A DNA stretch of 37,367 bases from Gammaproteobacteria bacterium (GTDB lineage: Bacteria; Pseudomonadota; Gammaproteobacteria; Pseudomonadales; Halieaceae), in assembly GCA_030427335.1 (NCBI GenBank), contig JAUHWV010000005.1, forward strand, positions 1-37,367, read 5' to 3'. The position numbers were made by a program, and so were the translations under genes. Of the stretch, positions 27,619 to 36,348 are shown piece after piece (position 1 is the first letter of the stretch; each line of letters begins with the position of its first letter). The notes beneath the pieces were generated by a model that ran no database searches, was not told the DNA's origin, and saw only the letters and a program-made list of their open reading frames with translations.

Positions 27619-27729
27619 GCTTTGGCGCATTTTTTGCTAGCCAGTGCGGCCTTCGGTGAGGGTATTTTGCCGACAGGCTATTTTCGTTCTTGAAAACCTG
27701 TGGTGAGCTTTTTTGAGAGCAATCTGGCA

Positions 27730-28455
27730 CTACAAACTGAAATGTTCACCTAGGTAAATGTCGCGCACTCTTTGGTTGCCTAGAATGTCCTCTGTTTGCC
27801 CTTTAGCGATGATGTGTCCTTCGCCCACGATGAAGGCAGTGTCGCATAAATCAAGCGTCTCTCGCACATTGTGATCGGTGATCAAAACACCGATATTACG
27901 CTGTGCAACGTGTCGGACAATCGCTTTAATATCGTTAACAGATATGGGATCAACACCGGCGAAGGGCTCATCAAGCAAAACAAACTTTGGTTCCAGTGCA
28001 AGCGCTCTGGCGATCTCGACGCGCCGCCGCTCTCCCCCTGATAATGCCTGTCCGAGGGTGTCTTGGACATGGCCGAGGCGGAATTCTTCAAGCAATTGGT
28101 TGCACAGGAACTGGCGTGCTTTGGCGCCCAGATCTTTGCGAGTTTCGATCATGGCTAGAATATTATCGCGCACAGACATGCGCCGAAATACAGAGGCCTC
28201 TTGCGGTAAATAACCCAGGCCTGCATGGGCGCGCTCGTGCAGTGAGAGATTAGTTATATCCATGCCGTCTATGGATACACGGCCTCCGTCAGCTGGTACG
28301 ATACCTACAATCATGTAAAAACAGGTTGTTTTGCCTGCCCCGTTAGGGCCCAGTAAACCGACGATCTGCCCGCTCGCTATATCCAGAGACACGTCTTTTA
28401 CGACCGGTCTGCCCTTATAGGATTTTGCGAGATTTTGTGCGATTAATTGGGTCAC
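27730..28455 (-). CDS. lptB: LPS export ABC transporter ATPase
   Basis: 241 aa. LptB is the cytoplasmic ATPase of LptB2FG, which powers LPS transport to the outer membrane. Seen: Walker [10 protein letters not shown] (36-44), Q-loop [10 protein letters not shown], signature [15 protein letters not shown], Walker [14 protein letters not shown], and the switch His in ITDHNVRET. It lies 3 nt after lptA, in the cluster kdsD-kdsC-lptC-lptA-lptB. LptF/G are not in the window. Confidence 0.97.
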   Translation of the reverse strand: MTQLIAQNLAKSYKGRPVVKDVSLDIASGQIVGLLGPNGAGKTTCFYMIVGIVPADGGRVSIDGMDITNLSLHERAHAGLGYLPQEASVFRRMSVRDNILAMIETRKDLGAKARQFLCNQLLEEFRLGHVQDTLGQALSGGERRRVEIARALALEPKFVLLDEPFAGVDPISVNDIKAIVRHVAQRNIGVLITDHNVRETLDLCDTAFIVGEGHIIAKGQTEDILGNQRVRDIYLGEHFSL

Positions 28456-28458
28456 GGC

Positions 28459-28974
28459 TCAAGGCTCTTGTGTCTTAGCAGGGATAACGACTTCCACCCG
28501 CTCGGGTGTCTTGGTGGAATCTTGCCCTGCCTGCACCCTTTTTTCATCAATAAAATACTCAATGATTGGGCCGCTGATCAAGGAATCGCCCCGTACAATT
28601 TTTGCTTGATCCTGAAGCACCACCGTCCGCTTGCGTTCGGCAAATTTGATTGTTAAGGCCTCGGCGTCAAGCGCCGGTTCGTTCGCATACGCAGGTTGGG
28701 TGAAGGTAGCGGGAGTGCCAACGGCCTTGATATGCGTATCGCCGCCATCGGATTGATGAATCTCCAGTTCATCTGCCGTGATGGTTATATCGCCCTGAAG
28801 TAACTCCACGGAGCCCCAATATTTGGTTACGCCCTCCAGTTCCGAGCGTGAGGCGTGATCTGCGCTGATTTTAATCGGTTGATCGGCTTGGCCGAGGGCG
28901 CTTACTACCCATGAGACGCCCAGTAGAAAGCCTATAAAGTGTCGGGCTCTACTTGTTTGAGTTGCTCGGTACAT
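28459..28974 (-). CDS. lptA: Periplasmic LPS bridge protein LptA
   Basis: 171 aa with a cleavable signal peptide (about 1-30, ending SALGQA). LptA forms the periplasmic beta-jellyroll bridge that carries LPS. Seen: IKISADHASRSELEGVTKYWGSVELLQGDITITADELEI (OstA/LptA fold) and KIVRGDSLISGPIIEYFIDEKRV near the end. Its start overlaps the lptC end by 26 nt; no later Met would keep the signal peptide. The C terminus is slightly Pro/Glu-rich. Confidence 0.93.
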   Translation of the reverse strand: MYRATQTSRARHFIGFLLGVSWVVSALGQADQPIKISADHASRSELEGVTKYWGSVELLQGDITITADELEIHQSDGGDTHIKAVGTPATFTQPAYANEPALDAEALTIKFAERKRTVVLQDQAKIVRGDSLISGPIIEYFIDEKRVQAGQDSTKTPERVEVVIPAKTQEP

Positions 28975-29509
28975 ACGTTGAATTCACTTCGCTTAGAAAT
29001 TCAAAAATTTGTTTGTTTAAGTCTGCCTTCAGGCCTTTCGCCTGCGTTTGGCCCCTGTGTTGCTTTAGTTCGACCGCGGAATTCGTTTGCGCAATATCCG
29101 TGCGCAGATCAAGCTCGAGCGTCTCGCTCGAAAGTTGCAAGTCGTTCTTGTCGTGTGTCAGAAGCACATTGCCTTCCAGCCGAACCTGTTGACTGGCTTG
29201 ATTGATGTAGCCTCGGTCGGCACGCACACTCCAGCTTTCATCTATCTTTATGGTTCTTGCTACTTTAGGGAGATCCAGCTCGGCCAGTTCTCTGCCGGAG
29301 TAATATCGAACCTCAGCTGCGGCGATGCTATCTAGAGCTTTGCCTTTCGTGTCGAACCGAACTATCTCACTGTCATGAAGATAGGTTTGCAAAATATCCG
29401 TTTCGCTCGCCCTGGGTGCCTCTAACTCGACCGGATTCTGTGTGAATTGCCACGCCAGCGCGGCCAGAGCGCATAGAATGATGGTCTGTATGCGCTTGCG
29501 AGGCATCAA
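28949..29509 (-). CDS. lptC: LPS export protein LptC
   Basis: 186 aa. LptC is anchored in the inner membrane by one N-terminal helix and passes LPS from LptB2FG to LptA. Seen: helix about 6-23, then the beta-jellyroll with the family stretch WSVRADRGYINQASQQVRLEGNVLLTHD, and LSSETLELDL. ATG 29509 overlaps the kdsC stop by 4 nt (ATGA). Sequence conservation in LptC is low, but the fold motif and gene order make the call firm. Confidence 0.92.
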   Translation of the reverse strand: MMPRKRIQTIILCALAALAWQFTQNPVELEAPRASETDILQTYLHDSEIVRFDTKGKALDSIAAAEVRYYSGRELAELDLPKVARTIKIDESWSVRADRGYINQASQQVRLEGNVLLTHDKNDLQLSSETLELDLRTDIAQTNSAVELKQHRGQTQAKGLKADLNKQIFEFLSEVNSTYVPSNSNK

Positions 29510-30015
29510 TCGAGTTGCTCTACCAAATGCGACCAGAGGTCAAGGGATTTCAACCACGCTTCGCAGAGTTCGCGAACGGCGCCTTCGCCTCCATTCGACT
29601 CGCTTTGCCAATCGGCTACGGCGATCACATCCGCGGCACCATTGCCAACTGTGGCGCCCAGTCCAGCGGCCATGATAGCTTTGCGGTCGGGTAGATCGTC
29701 GCCCATATACGCGACTTCGCTTAAATCGATATTGAGCTGCGAACAAAACTCGTTTAGTGCTGTGAGTTTATCCTCACGACCTTGGATAACATGCGCAATG
29801 CCCAATTCCTTGGCGCGTCTCGTCACGATCTTGGAACATCGTCCTGTGATGATTCCCACCACGATACCGGCGCTTTGTAATAACTTAATACCCAGACCGT
29901 CTCGTATGCTGAAGGTTTTTAATTCTTCGCCCTGATTGCCGTAATACAGGCGGCCATCACTCAAGACACCGTCTACATCCAGCGCTAAGGCTTTGAGTCC
30001 TGCAAAAGCGCTCAT
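29506..30015 (-). CDS. kdsC: KDO-8-phosphate phosphatase
   Basis: 169 aa, HAD superfamily subclass C0 without cap domain. It dephosphorylates KDO-8-P to KDO for LPS inner core. Seen: motif I LDVDGVLSDG with Asp13 and Asp15, the IRDGLGIKLLQ segment, GIITGRCS (motif II), and MGDDLPDRKAI (motif IV). It overlaps kdsD by 4 nt at its start and lptC by 4 nt at its end, so it is translationally coupled on both sides. Confidence 0.96.
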   Translation of the reverse strand: MSAFAGLKALALDVDGVLSDGRLYYGNQGEELKTFSIRDGLGIKLLQSAGIVVGIITGRCSKIVTRRAKELGIAHVIQGREDKLTALNEFCSQLNIDLSEVAYMGDDLPDRKAIMAAGLGATVGNGAADVIAVADWQSESNGGEGAVRELCEAWLKSLDLWSHLVEQLD

Positions 30016-30986
30016 GCAATGCCCTCTCGAAGGAGGTCCATTAAGTGAATGACACCTTGGGTGTGGTGACCGTCAGCGACGACCACAGCAGAAATTTTAT
30101 GGGTCTCCATTATATTGAGTGCCTCGGCCGCGAGGTGGTTCTTCTCAATGGTTTTGGCCCCTGTCGTCATAACATCGGCTATTTGGGTTGATGTTATATC
30201 CAGCCCCTTATCCAGGGTCCTCCGGAGGTCTCCATCGGTAAATATGCCGAGCAACTGGTTTTGCGCGTCGACAACGGTAGTCATTCCTAAACCCTTCTGG
30301 CTGATTTCAAGTAGGGCGTTTATCAAGGGGGTATCTGACAGGACGCGCGGGACAAGCGGGCCGCTTCGCATGACGTCGGCGACTTTGAGCAAAAGTTTGC
30401 GTCCCAGTTTGCCGCCGGGATGCGAAAAAGCAAAGTCTTCTGCCGTGAATCCGCGGGCTTCGAGCAAGGCAATTGCGAGCGCATCACCCATAACCAGTGC
30501 GGTCGTGGTGCTCGATGTGGGCGCCAAGTCAAGCGGGCAGGCCTCGGTGGTAACACCAGTGTTTAAGTGCGCGTCGGCCGCTTCCGCAAGAGCTGACTCT
30601 GGATTGCCGGTCATTGCGATAAGAGGCACTCGCAAACGTTTCAGCAGTGGCAAGAGTGTCACGATCTCCGCTGCTGTTCCACTGTTTGACAGTGCAACCA
30701 CCACATCTTTCGATGTGATCATGCCCATATCGCCATGGCTCGCTTCACCGGGATGCACGAAATGCGCAGGCGTACCCGTGCTTGCCAGAGTAGCGGCTAT
30801 TTTTCGTGCAATATGGCCGGACTTACCCATGCCAGTAACGATGACACGCCCCTCAGTGGCAAGCATGAGCTCACATGCATGTGGGAATTGATCGTCTAGG
30901 CGGTCAACCAGACTAGAGACCGCCTCGGCCTCCATTTCAAAAGTACGTTTGGCAGCCAGCAGAGCGGCCTGGTGGTCCAAAGTCAT
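30012..30986 (-). CDS. kdsD: D-arabinose 5-phosphate isomerase
   Basis: 324 aa. It converts ribulose-5-P to arabinose-5-P, the first step to KDO. Seen: SIS sugar-isomerase domain (about 35-180) with VTGMGKSGHIARKIAATLASTGTPA, HPGEASHGDMGMI, VALSNSGTAAE and EACPLDLAPTSSTT, then two CBS domains (about 205-324) with GIFTDGDLRRTLDKG and GVIHLMDLLREGI. Its place beside kdsC and lptC favours KdsD over the paralogue GutQ. It is 9 nt after the transporter gene. Confidence 0.96.
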   Translation of the reverse strand: MTLDHQAALLAAKRTFEMEAEAVSSLVDRLDDQFPHACELMLATEGRVIVTGMGKSGHIARKIAATLASTGTPAHFVHPGEASHGDMGMITSKDVVVALSNSGTAAEIVTLLPLLKRLRVPLIAMTGNPESALAEAADAHLNTGVTTEACPLDLAPTSSTTTALVMGDALAIALLEARGFTAEDFAFSHPGGKLGRKLLLKVADVMRSGPLVPRVLSDTPLINALLEISQKGLGMTTVVDAQNQLLGIFTDGDLRRTLDKGLDITSTQIADVMTTGAKTIEKNHLAAEALNIMETHKISAVVVADGHHTQGVIHLMDLLREGIA

Positions 30987-30995
30987 TATGGTGAC

Positions 30996-31973
30996 TTACC
31001 TCGTGGCTTGAATTAGTACAGTGTAGTAGCAAACAGCGCAGATAAGCAAAGTAAGGCCCCAAAGTCGGCCTAATCTGGCTTGGGACGCTCGTTTCTTGGC
31101 CAAGCTGTGCGCGCTGTACATCGCAACACCCAGTAGAAGCGTTAACGCAAACATGACGGGGTAGTCACGCGTGGTGACGCTCTGATCGAGTACTAGCGTA
31201 CTGAGTAGCCCGGGAACGGGGAGTACCGCAAGAAGGTTGAAGAGATTGGAACCGAGTACGTTGCCAAGCGCTATTTCTGCGTGGCCTTTTTTGGCGCTCA
31301 TAACCGAAGCGGCCAGTTCAGGTAGGCTGGTTCCTATTGCAATAATGGTGAGTCCGATGATCAACTCAGAGACTCCCATGCTTTGCGCAATGTTCACGGC
31401 ACCCCAAACAAGAAGCCTCGAGCTGGCAACTAACAGAATTAATCCGCCAACAAATCGGAGCCAGGGGTGGGTTGCGGTGTTCCCCCCGAGTGATTCTTGT
31501 TCCACCTCATCACGTAAGGCTCTGTCGCGACTCTCATCTCGAATCATTTTGGTGAGGATCAGAACGAGCGCTGATACGAGTATGATGCCATCGAGACGAG
31601 ATAACTCATCATTGATTACCACGAGCGCGCCCAACAAGGTAACTCCGAGGAGGATCGGCATCTCTTTTTTTACGTAGCTCTCTTGTAGGTATAGGGGAGC
31701 GACGAGGAGTGTTGCGCCGAGAACAACGCCAATATTGGCTATGTTAGAACCGATGGCGTTACCCACAGCGAGATTGCCCGCGTTATCGAGCGCCGCGATG
31801 ATTGATACAACAATTTCAGGCGCAGATGTACCGATTGAGACAATGGTCATACCAATGATAATTTGCGAAACGCCGAGCGCGCGAGCAATCGCTGCGGCAC
31901 CCTCTACAAATTGGTCGGAACTCCATATGAGGATTAGGAATCCAACAAGAACAGCGACAATGCTCAGAAACAT
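30996..31973 (-). CDS. yrbG: YrbG-family calcium/sodium antiporter
   Basis: 325 aa inner-membrane protein of the Ca2+:cation antiporter (CaCA) family, with about ten membrane helices. Seen: the two family-defining alpha repeats, GTSAPEIVVSI...GNAIGSNIANIG near residues 49-83 and GTSLPELAASV...GNVLGSNLFNLL near residues 212-245. It heads the minus-strand operon with kdsD-kdsC-lptCAB, as in many gammaproteobacteria. The transported ion cannot be told from sequence. A minus-strand TATAAT lies about 83 nt upstream. Confidence 0.92.
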   Translation of the reverse strand: MFLSIVAVLVGFLILIWSSDQFVEGAAAIARALGVSQIIIGMTIVSIGTSAPEIVVSIIAALDNAGNLAVGNAIGSNIANIGVVLGATLLVAPLYLQESYVKKEMPILLGVTLLGALVVINDELSRLDGIILVSALVLILTKMIRDESRDRALRDEVEQESLGGNTATHPWLRFVGGLILLVASSRLLVWGAVNIAQSMGVSELIIGLTIIAIGTSLPELAASVMSAKKGHAEIALGNVLGSNLFNLLAVLPVPGLLSTLVLDQSVTTRDYPVMFALTLLLGVAMYSAHSLAKKRASQARLGRLWGLTLLICAVCYYTVLIQATR

Positions 31974-31997
31974 TTAATCAAGGCCTAAAAAGGAGTT

Positions 31998-32036
31998 GCT
32001 ATAATTCGCGCAGAGCGTTGTGAATTTGGGTATACT
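31998..32036 (+). promoter_or_regulatory. Extended -10 promoter(s) toward mlaC
   Basis: TGCTATAAT (31997-32005) is a perfect extended -10 element; a second -10-like TATACT follows at 32031-32036. Either would give a leader of about 70-100 nt before the mlaC ATG at 32115. No matching -35 is clear. An opposing promoter lies just to the right, so the two transcripts would overlap. Confidence 0.5.
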
Positions 32037-32055
32037 CGCGCCCCACTTGGTGCGC

Positions 32056-32061
32056 ATTATA
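32056..32061 (-). promoter_or_regulatory. -10 element toward yrbG-kdsD-kdsC-lptCAB
   Basis: On the minus strand this reads TATAAT, preceded by TG. The transcription start would be near 32049, about 75 nt before the yrbG ATG at 31973. The -35 match is poor (TTCGTT at a 16-nt spacing). Confidence 0.42.
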
Positions 32062-32114
32062 CAGCCATTCTGACTGAAACGAAGCCAGAAGACTCGAACA
32101 ATAGGAGGCTCCGC

Positions 32115-32810
32115 ATGCAATCTGTGAAGCGAAAAGCAGGAAATTGGGTTGTGGCATTATTACTTGCCCTATCATTCAATGTGACAGCACAGGAAACGGC
32201 CCTGACCGCCTATGAGACGGTGGCGGCAACCACAGAGCGGGTGATGGTTGTGCTTAAGGACGCCGAGTCTTACGCCGATAAAGAACCCCAGCGGTACTAT
32301 GATGCACTACGTGTCGTTATGGATGATGTAGTGGATTACCGAGGTTTTGCTCGCGGCGTTATGGGTCCGTTTGCCTCGAAACAATACTACGATTCACTAT
32401 CAGACGAAGGCAAAGCGAATCTGCGCCAGCAGCTAGAGGATTTCACGGCGGTCATGCGTGAGAACCTGATTGAAACGTATGCGAAGGGTCTGATTGCGTT
32501 TGCGAAGGCGGATATTGAGGTCGTTAAACCCGACGCAGACGCTTCTCGAAGGGCCTCTATTGTGCAGCGGATCAAACGTGACTCAGATGATCCCTACACG
32601 GTGCTCTACCAGATGGGGCAAAATCGCGATGGTTCGTGGCAGCTTCGTAATGTCATTATTGAAGATGTCAATCTCGGAGAGATATACCGTAGCCAATTCG
32701 ACTCTGCCGCTAAGCGTATTGCGAAGGACGCAAGTTGCGCTGATGGCGATATGGCATGTATCGCAGAGGTCATCACTACCGTTATAACGACTTGGGGTCA
32801 GGAGGCATAA
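32115..32810 (+). CDS. mlaC: MlaC/Ttg2D-family periplasmic lipid carrier, without mlaFEDB
   Basis: 231 aa with a signal peptide (about 1-26, ending NVTAQ). MlaC shuttles phospholipid between the outer-membrane MlaA complex and the inner-membrane MlaFEDB ABC complex. Seen: the family pattern VVDYRGFARGVMG, LRQQLEDFTAVMRENLIETYAKGLI, SIVQRIKRDSDDPYTVLYQMGQNRDGSWQLRNVIIEDVNLGEIYRSQF, including the terminal phenylalanine-containing motif. AGGAGG lies 6 nt before the ATG. In relatives mlaF, mlaE and mlaD precede it and mlaB follows; here none are present. The gene looks intact. Confidence 0.9.
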   Translation: MQSVKRKAGNWVVALLLALSFNVTAQETALTAYETVAATTERVMVVLKDAESYADKEPQRYYDALRVVMDDVVDYRGFARGVMGPFASKQYYDSLSDEGKANLRQQLEDFTAVMRENLIETYAKGLIAFAKADIEVVKPDADASRRASIVQRIKRDSDDPYTVLYQMGQNRDGSWQLRNVIIEDVNLGEIYRSQFDSAAKRIAKDASCADGDMACIAEVITTVITTWGQEA

Positions 32811-32811
32811 A

Positions 32812-33051
32812 TTGGACATTGCGACGTTAGAGAGCATCGTGCGCTCAGGTCTGAGTGACTGCGACGTGAGTGTGAGCGAGCAGGGCGGACATTACACGGT
32901 GACGGCAATAGGCGACTGTTTTGAAGGTTTGAGGCCAGTGAAACGACAACAGCTTGTGTATGCTACCCTTGCCGAGCTGATTTCTTCTGGGGCTATTCAT
33001 GCGGTCAATATCCGAGCCATGACCCCATCTGAATCAGCTGCATCTAAGTAG
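32812..33051 (+). CDS. ibaG: BolA-family protein IbaG
   Basis: 79 aa. BolA-like proteins bind monothiol glutaredoxin with an Fe-S cluster; IbaG affects acid and envelope stress. Seen: IESIVRSGL-like first helix (LESIVRSGLSDCDVSV), the helix-turn region with FEGLRPVKRQQLVYATLAELISSGAIHAVNIRAMTP, the BolA core. TTG start at 32812, with the AGGAGG of the mlaC end 8 nt upstream. It sits between mlaC and murA, the usual place, but the STAS gene mlaB that commonly precedes it is missing. Confidence 0.9.
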   Translation: MDIATLESIVRSGLSDCDVSVSEQGGHYTVTAIGDCFEGLRPVKRQQLVYATLAELISSGAIHAVNIRAMTPSESAASK

Positions 33052-34329
<1,278 letters not shown>

Positions 34330-34338
34330 GAAAAGAGT

Positions 34339-34977
34339 ATGTTAACGATAGCGCTGACTAAAGGGCGTATCCTCCAAGAAACCCTGCCTTTGCTGGCTAA
34401 GGCCGGTGTGGAGCCGCTGGAAGACATTCATTCAAGTCGGAAGCTGATTTTTCCAACGACCCTGGATGATGTTTCTCTAGTGGTTATCCGCGGAACGGAT
34501 GTTCCGACCTACGTTCGTTATGGTGCTGCTCAAGTAGGCGTTGTCGGCAAGGATATTTTGTTGGAGCACGGTGCTGATGGCGTCTATGAGCCCCTGGATT
34601 TGGGAATAGCGCGCTGTCGCCTTATGACGGCGGCTCCCACGGGGCGTATCCGGTCTAGAGGAAAGTTGAGGGTGGCCACGAAATTTGTCAACGTGGCAAG
34701 AGATTTTTACGCTGAAAAAGGTCAGCAAGTCGAGTTGATCAAACTCTATGGCGCGATGGAGCTGGCTCCGCTCATGAATTTGGCTGACGAAATAGTGGAT
34801 ATCGTCGACACAGGTAATACCCTAAGGGCCAATGGCATGGAACCGCTCGAAATCATCGCTGATATTAGTTCGAGGATCATTGTAAATAAGGCGGCCATGC
34901 GATCGCATCATGCTCAAGTGCGTCACCTTATCGAACGCTTGCAGAGCGCTTTAGACGATCGGGGGCAAGGGCAGTGA
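34339..34977 (+). CDS. hisG: ATP phosphoribosyltransferase, short form
   Basis: 212 aa. HisG condenses ATP and PRPP in the first step of histidine synthesis. Seen: [46 protein letters not shown], and [23 protein letters not shown]. The regulatory C-terminal domain of the long form (about 290 aa) is absent, so it should need the partner HisZ, which is not in the window. It uses PRPP made by prs. It is 9 nt after murA and overlaps hisD. Confidence 0.96.
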   Translation: MLTIALTKGRILQETLPLLAKAGVEPLEDIHSSRKLIFPTTLDDVSLVVIRGTDVPTYVRYGAAQVGVVGKDILLEHGADGVYEPLDLGIARCRLMTAAPTGRIRSRGKLRVATKFVNVARDFYAEKGQQVELIKLYGAMELAPLMNLADEIVDIVDTGNTLRANGMEPLEIIADISSRIIVNKAAMRSHHAQVRHLIERLQSALDDRGQGQ

Positions 34978-36272
34978 TGGTGCGCCGGTTACGATCGAGT
35001 GAGACCAACTTTCGAGCCGCTTTAGCCGAAATTTGCGATGCACAGGGTGCGCTTGAGCAGGGGGTAATTGATGCCGCTGACGCCATTATTCATCAGATAC
35101 GGGAATCGGGTGATTCGGCTCTGGTGGCGTTAACGCAGCGTTTTGATCGACGTGATATCACGGGCGTCGATGAACTTCGCTTAAGTCCATCAGATTTGTC
35201 GGCGGCCGTTGCGCGGCTCAGTGAGTTCGACTACGACAACTTAAAACTCGCCGCAGAACGGATTAGATGGTTTCACGAAAACCAAAAGCAAGGGAGTTGG
35301 CAGGTATCAGACGCGTTGGGGAATACGCTTGGCCAACGCGTGCTGCCGCTGGATTCGGTGGGTGTTTACGTGCCTGGCGGCAAAGCCTCCTATCCCTCGT
35401 CGGTTCTCATGAATGTGATACCCGCCAAAGTAGCCGGTGTGCCAAGAGTTGTGATGGTATCGCCGTCACCTGACGGTGAAATGAGTGACTGGGTGCTGGC
35501 CGCAGCGCATTTGGCGGGCGTAGATGAGGTCATTACCATTGGCGGCGCTCAGGCCGTCGCCGCTTTAGCCTATGGTACCGAGAGTATAAGTCCGGTGGAC
35601 AAGATTGTTGGGCCCGGTAATGCCTACGTGGCAGCAGCTAAGCGAGCGGTGTTTGGTCAGGTGGGTATCGATATGATTGCCGGGCCTTCTGAAGTTTTGA
35701 TTATCACTGACGGCTCCGTTGATCCAGACTGGATTGCCATGGACATGTTTGCACAGTGCGAGCATGATGAAATGGCTCAAGCCCTGGTGCTGTGTCATGA
35801 GTCGGCATTTTTGGATCGTCTGGGTGAATCGATAGCACGTCTTCTCCCTACAATGGAGCGTACGGATATTATTGCCGAGGCTTTGAGTAAACGCAGCGCG
35901 CTGATCGAAACGATAAGCTTGGCCGAATCGGCCGAAATCAGCAATCGGTTGGCGCCAGAGCACTTAGAGCTTGCGGTGTCGGATCCTGAGGAGCTCTTGC
36001 CGCTGATACGCCATGCTGGTGCCATTTTCATGGGGGCGTACGCTACTGAATCGCTGGGCGACTACTGCGCCGGACCAAATCATGTGCTGCCGACATCTGG
36101 CAACGCGCGTTTCAGTTCGCCTTTAGGGGTTTACGATTTTGAGAAGCGCAGCTCAATCATTCAGGTTTCGGCACGTGGTGTTGATGTGCTGGGGCAGTGC
36201 ACGTCGGTGCTCGCTCGAGCCGAAGGCTTAACTGCGCATGCTCGCAGCGCTGAATTCCGTCTAAAAAAGTAA
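34977..36272 (+). CDS. hisD: Histidinol dehydrogenase
   Basis: 431 aa. HisD oxidises L-histidinol to histidine with two NAD+ and a Zn2+ ion. Seen: LPLDSVGVYVPGGKASYPSSVLMNVIPAKVAGV, the NAD segment GPGNAYVAAAKRAVFG, GPSEVLIITDG, Zn ligands Gln and His in AQCEHDEMAQA, and the catalytic Glu/His in APEHLEL near residue 325. ATG 34977 shares one base with the hisG stop (TGATG); GTG 34974 is the alternative. hisC, which often follows, is missing. Confidence 0.97.
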   Translation: MVRRLRSSETNFRAALAEICDAQGALEQGVIDAADAIIHQIRESGDSALVALTQRFDRRDITGVDELRLSPSDLSAAVARLSEFDYDNLKLAAERIRWFHENQKQGSWQVSDALGNTLGQRVLPLDSVGVYVPGGKASYPSSVLMNVIPAKVAGVPRVVMVSPSPDGEMSDWVLAAAHLAGVDEVITIGGAQAVAALAYGTESISPVDKIVGPGNAYVAAAKRAVFGQVGIDMIAGPSEVLIITDGSVDPDWIAMDMFAQCEHDEMAQALVLCHESAFLDRLGESIARLLPTMERTDIIAEALSKRSALIETISLAESAEISNRLAPEHLELAVSDPEELLPLIRHAGAIFMGAYATESLGDYCAGPNHVLPTSGNARFSSPLGVYDFEKRSSIIQVSARGVDVLGQCTSVLARAEGLTAHARSAEFRLKK

Positions 36273-36348
36273 GAGCTGAGCTATATCGACACTTTAGCTA
36301 TGCCGCTGCTACCTATTACGGTCGTGGGCTCTGAATGACTTGCTCCGA

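Noticed and set aside
27619-27729. Sigma-54 (-24/-12) autoregulatory promoter upstream of rpoN
   Set aside because: A GG...GC pair is present but spaced 12 rather than 10 nt apart, so it does not fit.
30115-30891. Long (258 aa) open frame on the plus strand
   Set aside because: It lies wholly antisense to kdsD, whose SIS and CBS motifs are intact. Its composition (Ser/Ala/Val-rich) is typical of a shadow frame.
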